This document shows positions 5,627 to 5,804 of a DNA stretch of 5,804 bases, piece after piece. A model generated the notes under the pieces. The model was not told the DNA's origin, did no database searches, and saw only the letters and a program-made list of their open reading frames with translations. Location of the stretch: assembly GCA_024231375.1 (NCBI GenBank), contig JAAEQP010000118.1, positions 1 through 5,804 of the forward strand. Reading direction: 5' to 3'. The stretch's first letter is position 1; every line of letters starts with the position of its first letter. The stretch is from a bacterium. GTDB taxonomy: Bacteria; Hydrogenedentota; Hydrogenedentia; Hydrogenedentiales; SLHB01. The position numbers were made by a program, and so were the translations under genes.

Positions 5627-5804
5627 GCGCTCCCGCGCGACCGCAGCGAATTGAAGATGACCACGAAGTTACTGAACACCATCCCAATGGCACAATACGT
5701 CGGCGTTAGCAGTCCCGTCATGGCCAACGTCACCCCCACCAGGTTGTACGCGAAGGCCCACCCATAGTTGAGTCGTATCTTTGCGCGGGTGTTGTCCATT
5801 TCCC
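5623..5804 (-). CDS. Heavy-metal P-type ATPase, C-terminal 59 residues (5' end outside window)
   Basis: This minus-strand frame is open from the window edge and ends at TAG (5625-5623). It reads KIRLNYGWAFAYNLVGV, LAMTGLLTPTYCAIGMVFSN and FVVIFNSLRSRGSA. It matches the last two membrane helices and tail of P1B-type ATPases (CopA/ZntA/CadA group), where a Q/L-N-x-x-W-A-F-x-Y-N entry, a G-L-L-x-P turn and an S-S/N-x-x-V-x-x-N-S-L-R end are standard. These pumps use ATP to export transition metals across the inner membrane. The metal-binding CPC/SPC helix and the N-terminal metal domains are outside the window, so specificity cannot be read. A gap of 92 bases separates it from the Tat-exported protein on the same strand, and co-transcription is possible. 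Confidence 0.85.
   Translation of the reverse strand, partial: EMDNTRAKIRLNYGWAFAYNLVGVTLAMTGLLTPTYCAIGMVFSNFVVIFNSLRSRGSA

Noticed and set aside
1..5804. CRISPR array, tRNA or rRNA
   Set aside because: No regularly spaced short repeats, cloverleaf-like sequences or rRNA-like conserved blocks were seen.

Overview
All recognisable genes lie on the minus strand. The DNA is GC-rich. The gene families resemble those of the Planctomycetota/PVC, Lentisphaerota and Hydrogenedentota genomes: a multihaem protein related to the hydrazine synthase alpha subunit and fused to a sulfatase-modifying-factor fold, plus a Tat-exported sugar-isomerase-like protein. This placement is an inference from family content; the window has no phylogenetic marker.

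In the direction of transcription (right to left), the window opens with the last 59 codons of a heavy-metal P-type ATPase (5623-5804). After a 92-base gap comes a complete 519-residue Tat-exported protein with an L-fucose-isomerase-like C-terminal half (3971-5530). Twelve bases later a membrane acyltransferase of the OafA/acyltransferase-3 family begins. It has a GTG start, is very probably frameshifted at a C4/G4 run near 3862-3865, and breaks off after about 72 residues, so it is a remnant (3741-3958).

The break is followed by a repeat-rich stretch. It holds a 32-base repeat arm (3706-3737) and a 160-base palindromic MITE-like element (3543-3702). The element has 18-base terminal inverted repeats, nested inner inverted repeats and a 5-base ACAGG direct duplication on both sides. 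The arm at 3706-3737 matches the left end of this element in direct orientation at 26/32 positions, and all six differences are transitions. This suggests at least two rounds of activity by one repeat family at this spot.

Next is the main gene of the window (172-3429), coding for a 1085-residue secreted protein: signal peptide, HzsA-like beta-propeller, two CxxCH haem sites, Pro/Ala-rich linker and a C-terminal SUMF1/FGE-like domain that lacks both catalytic cysteines. The open frame runs on upstream to 3777, through the element and into the acyltransferase remnant. A strong Shine-Dalgarno and a signal peptide place the true start at 3429.

The left edge (1-78) is the first 26 codons of an IS3-type transposase OrfA, with its own Shine-Dalgarno and a plausible IS end about 30 bases past the stop of the big gene. 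The HzsA-like gene is therefore bracketed by mobile DNA on both sides. The two intact genes both encode exported proteins. The isomerase-like protein and the broken acyltransferase look like a former carbohydrate-related operon. Nothing here ties the HzsA-like protein to hydrazine chemistry: no HZS beta/gamma partners are present.
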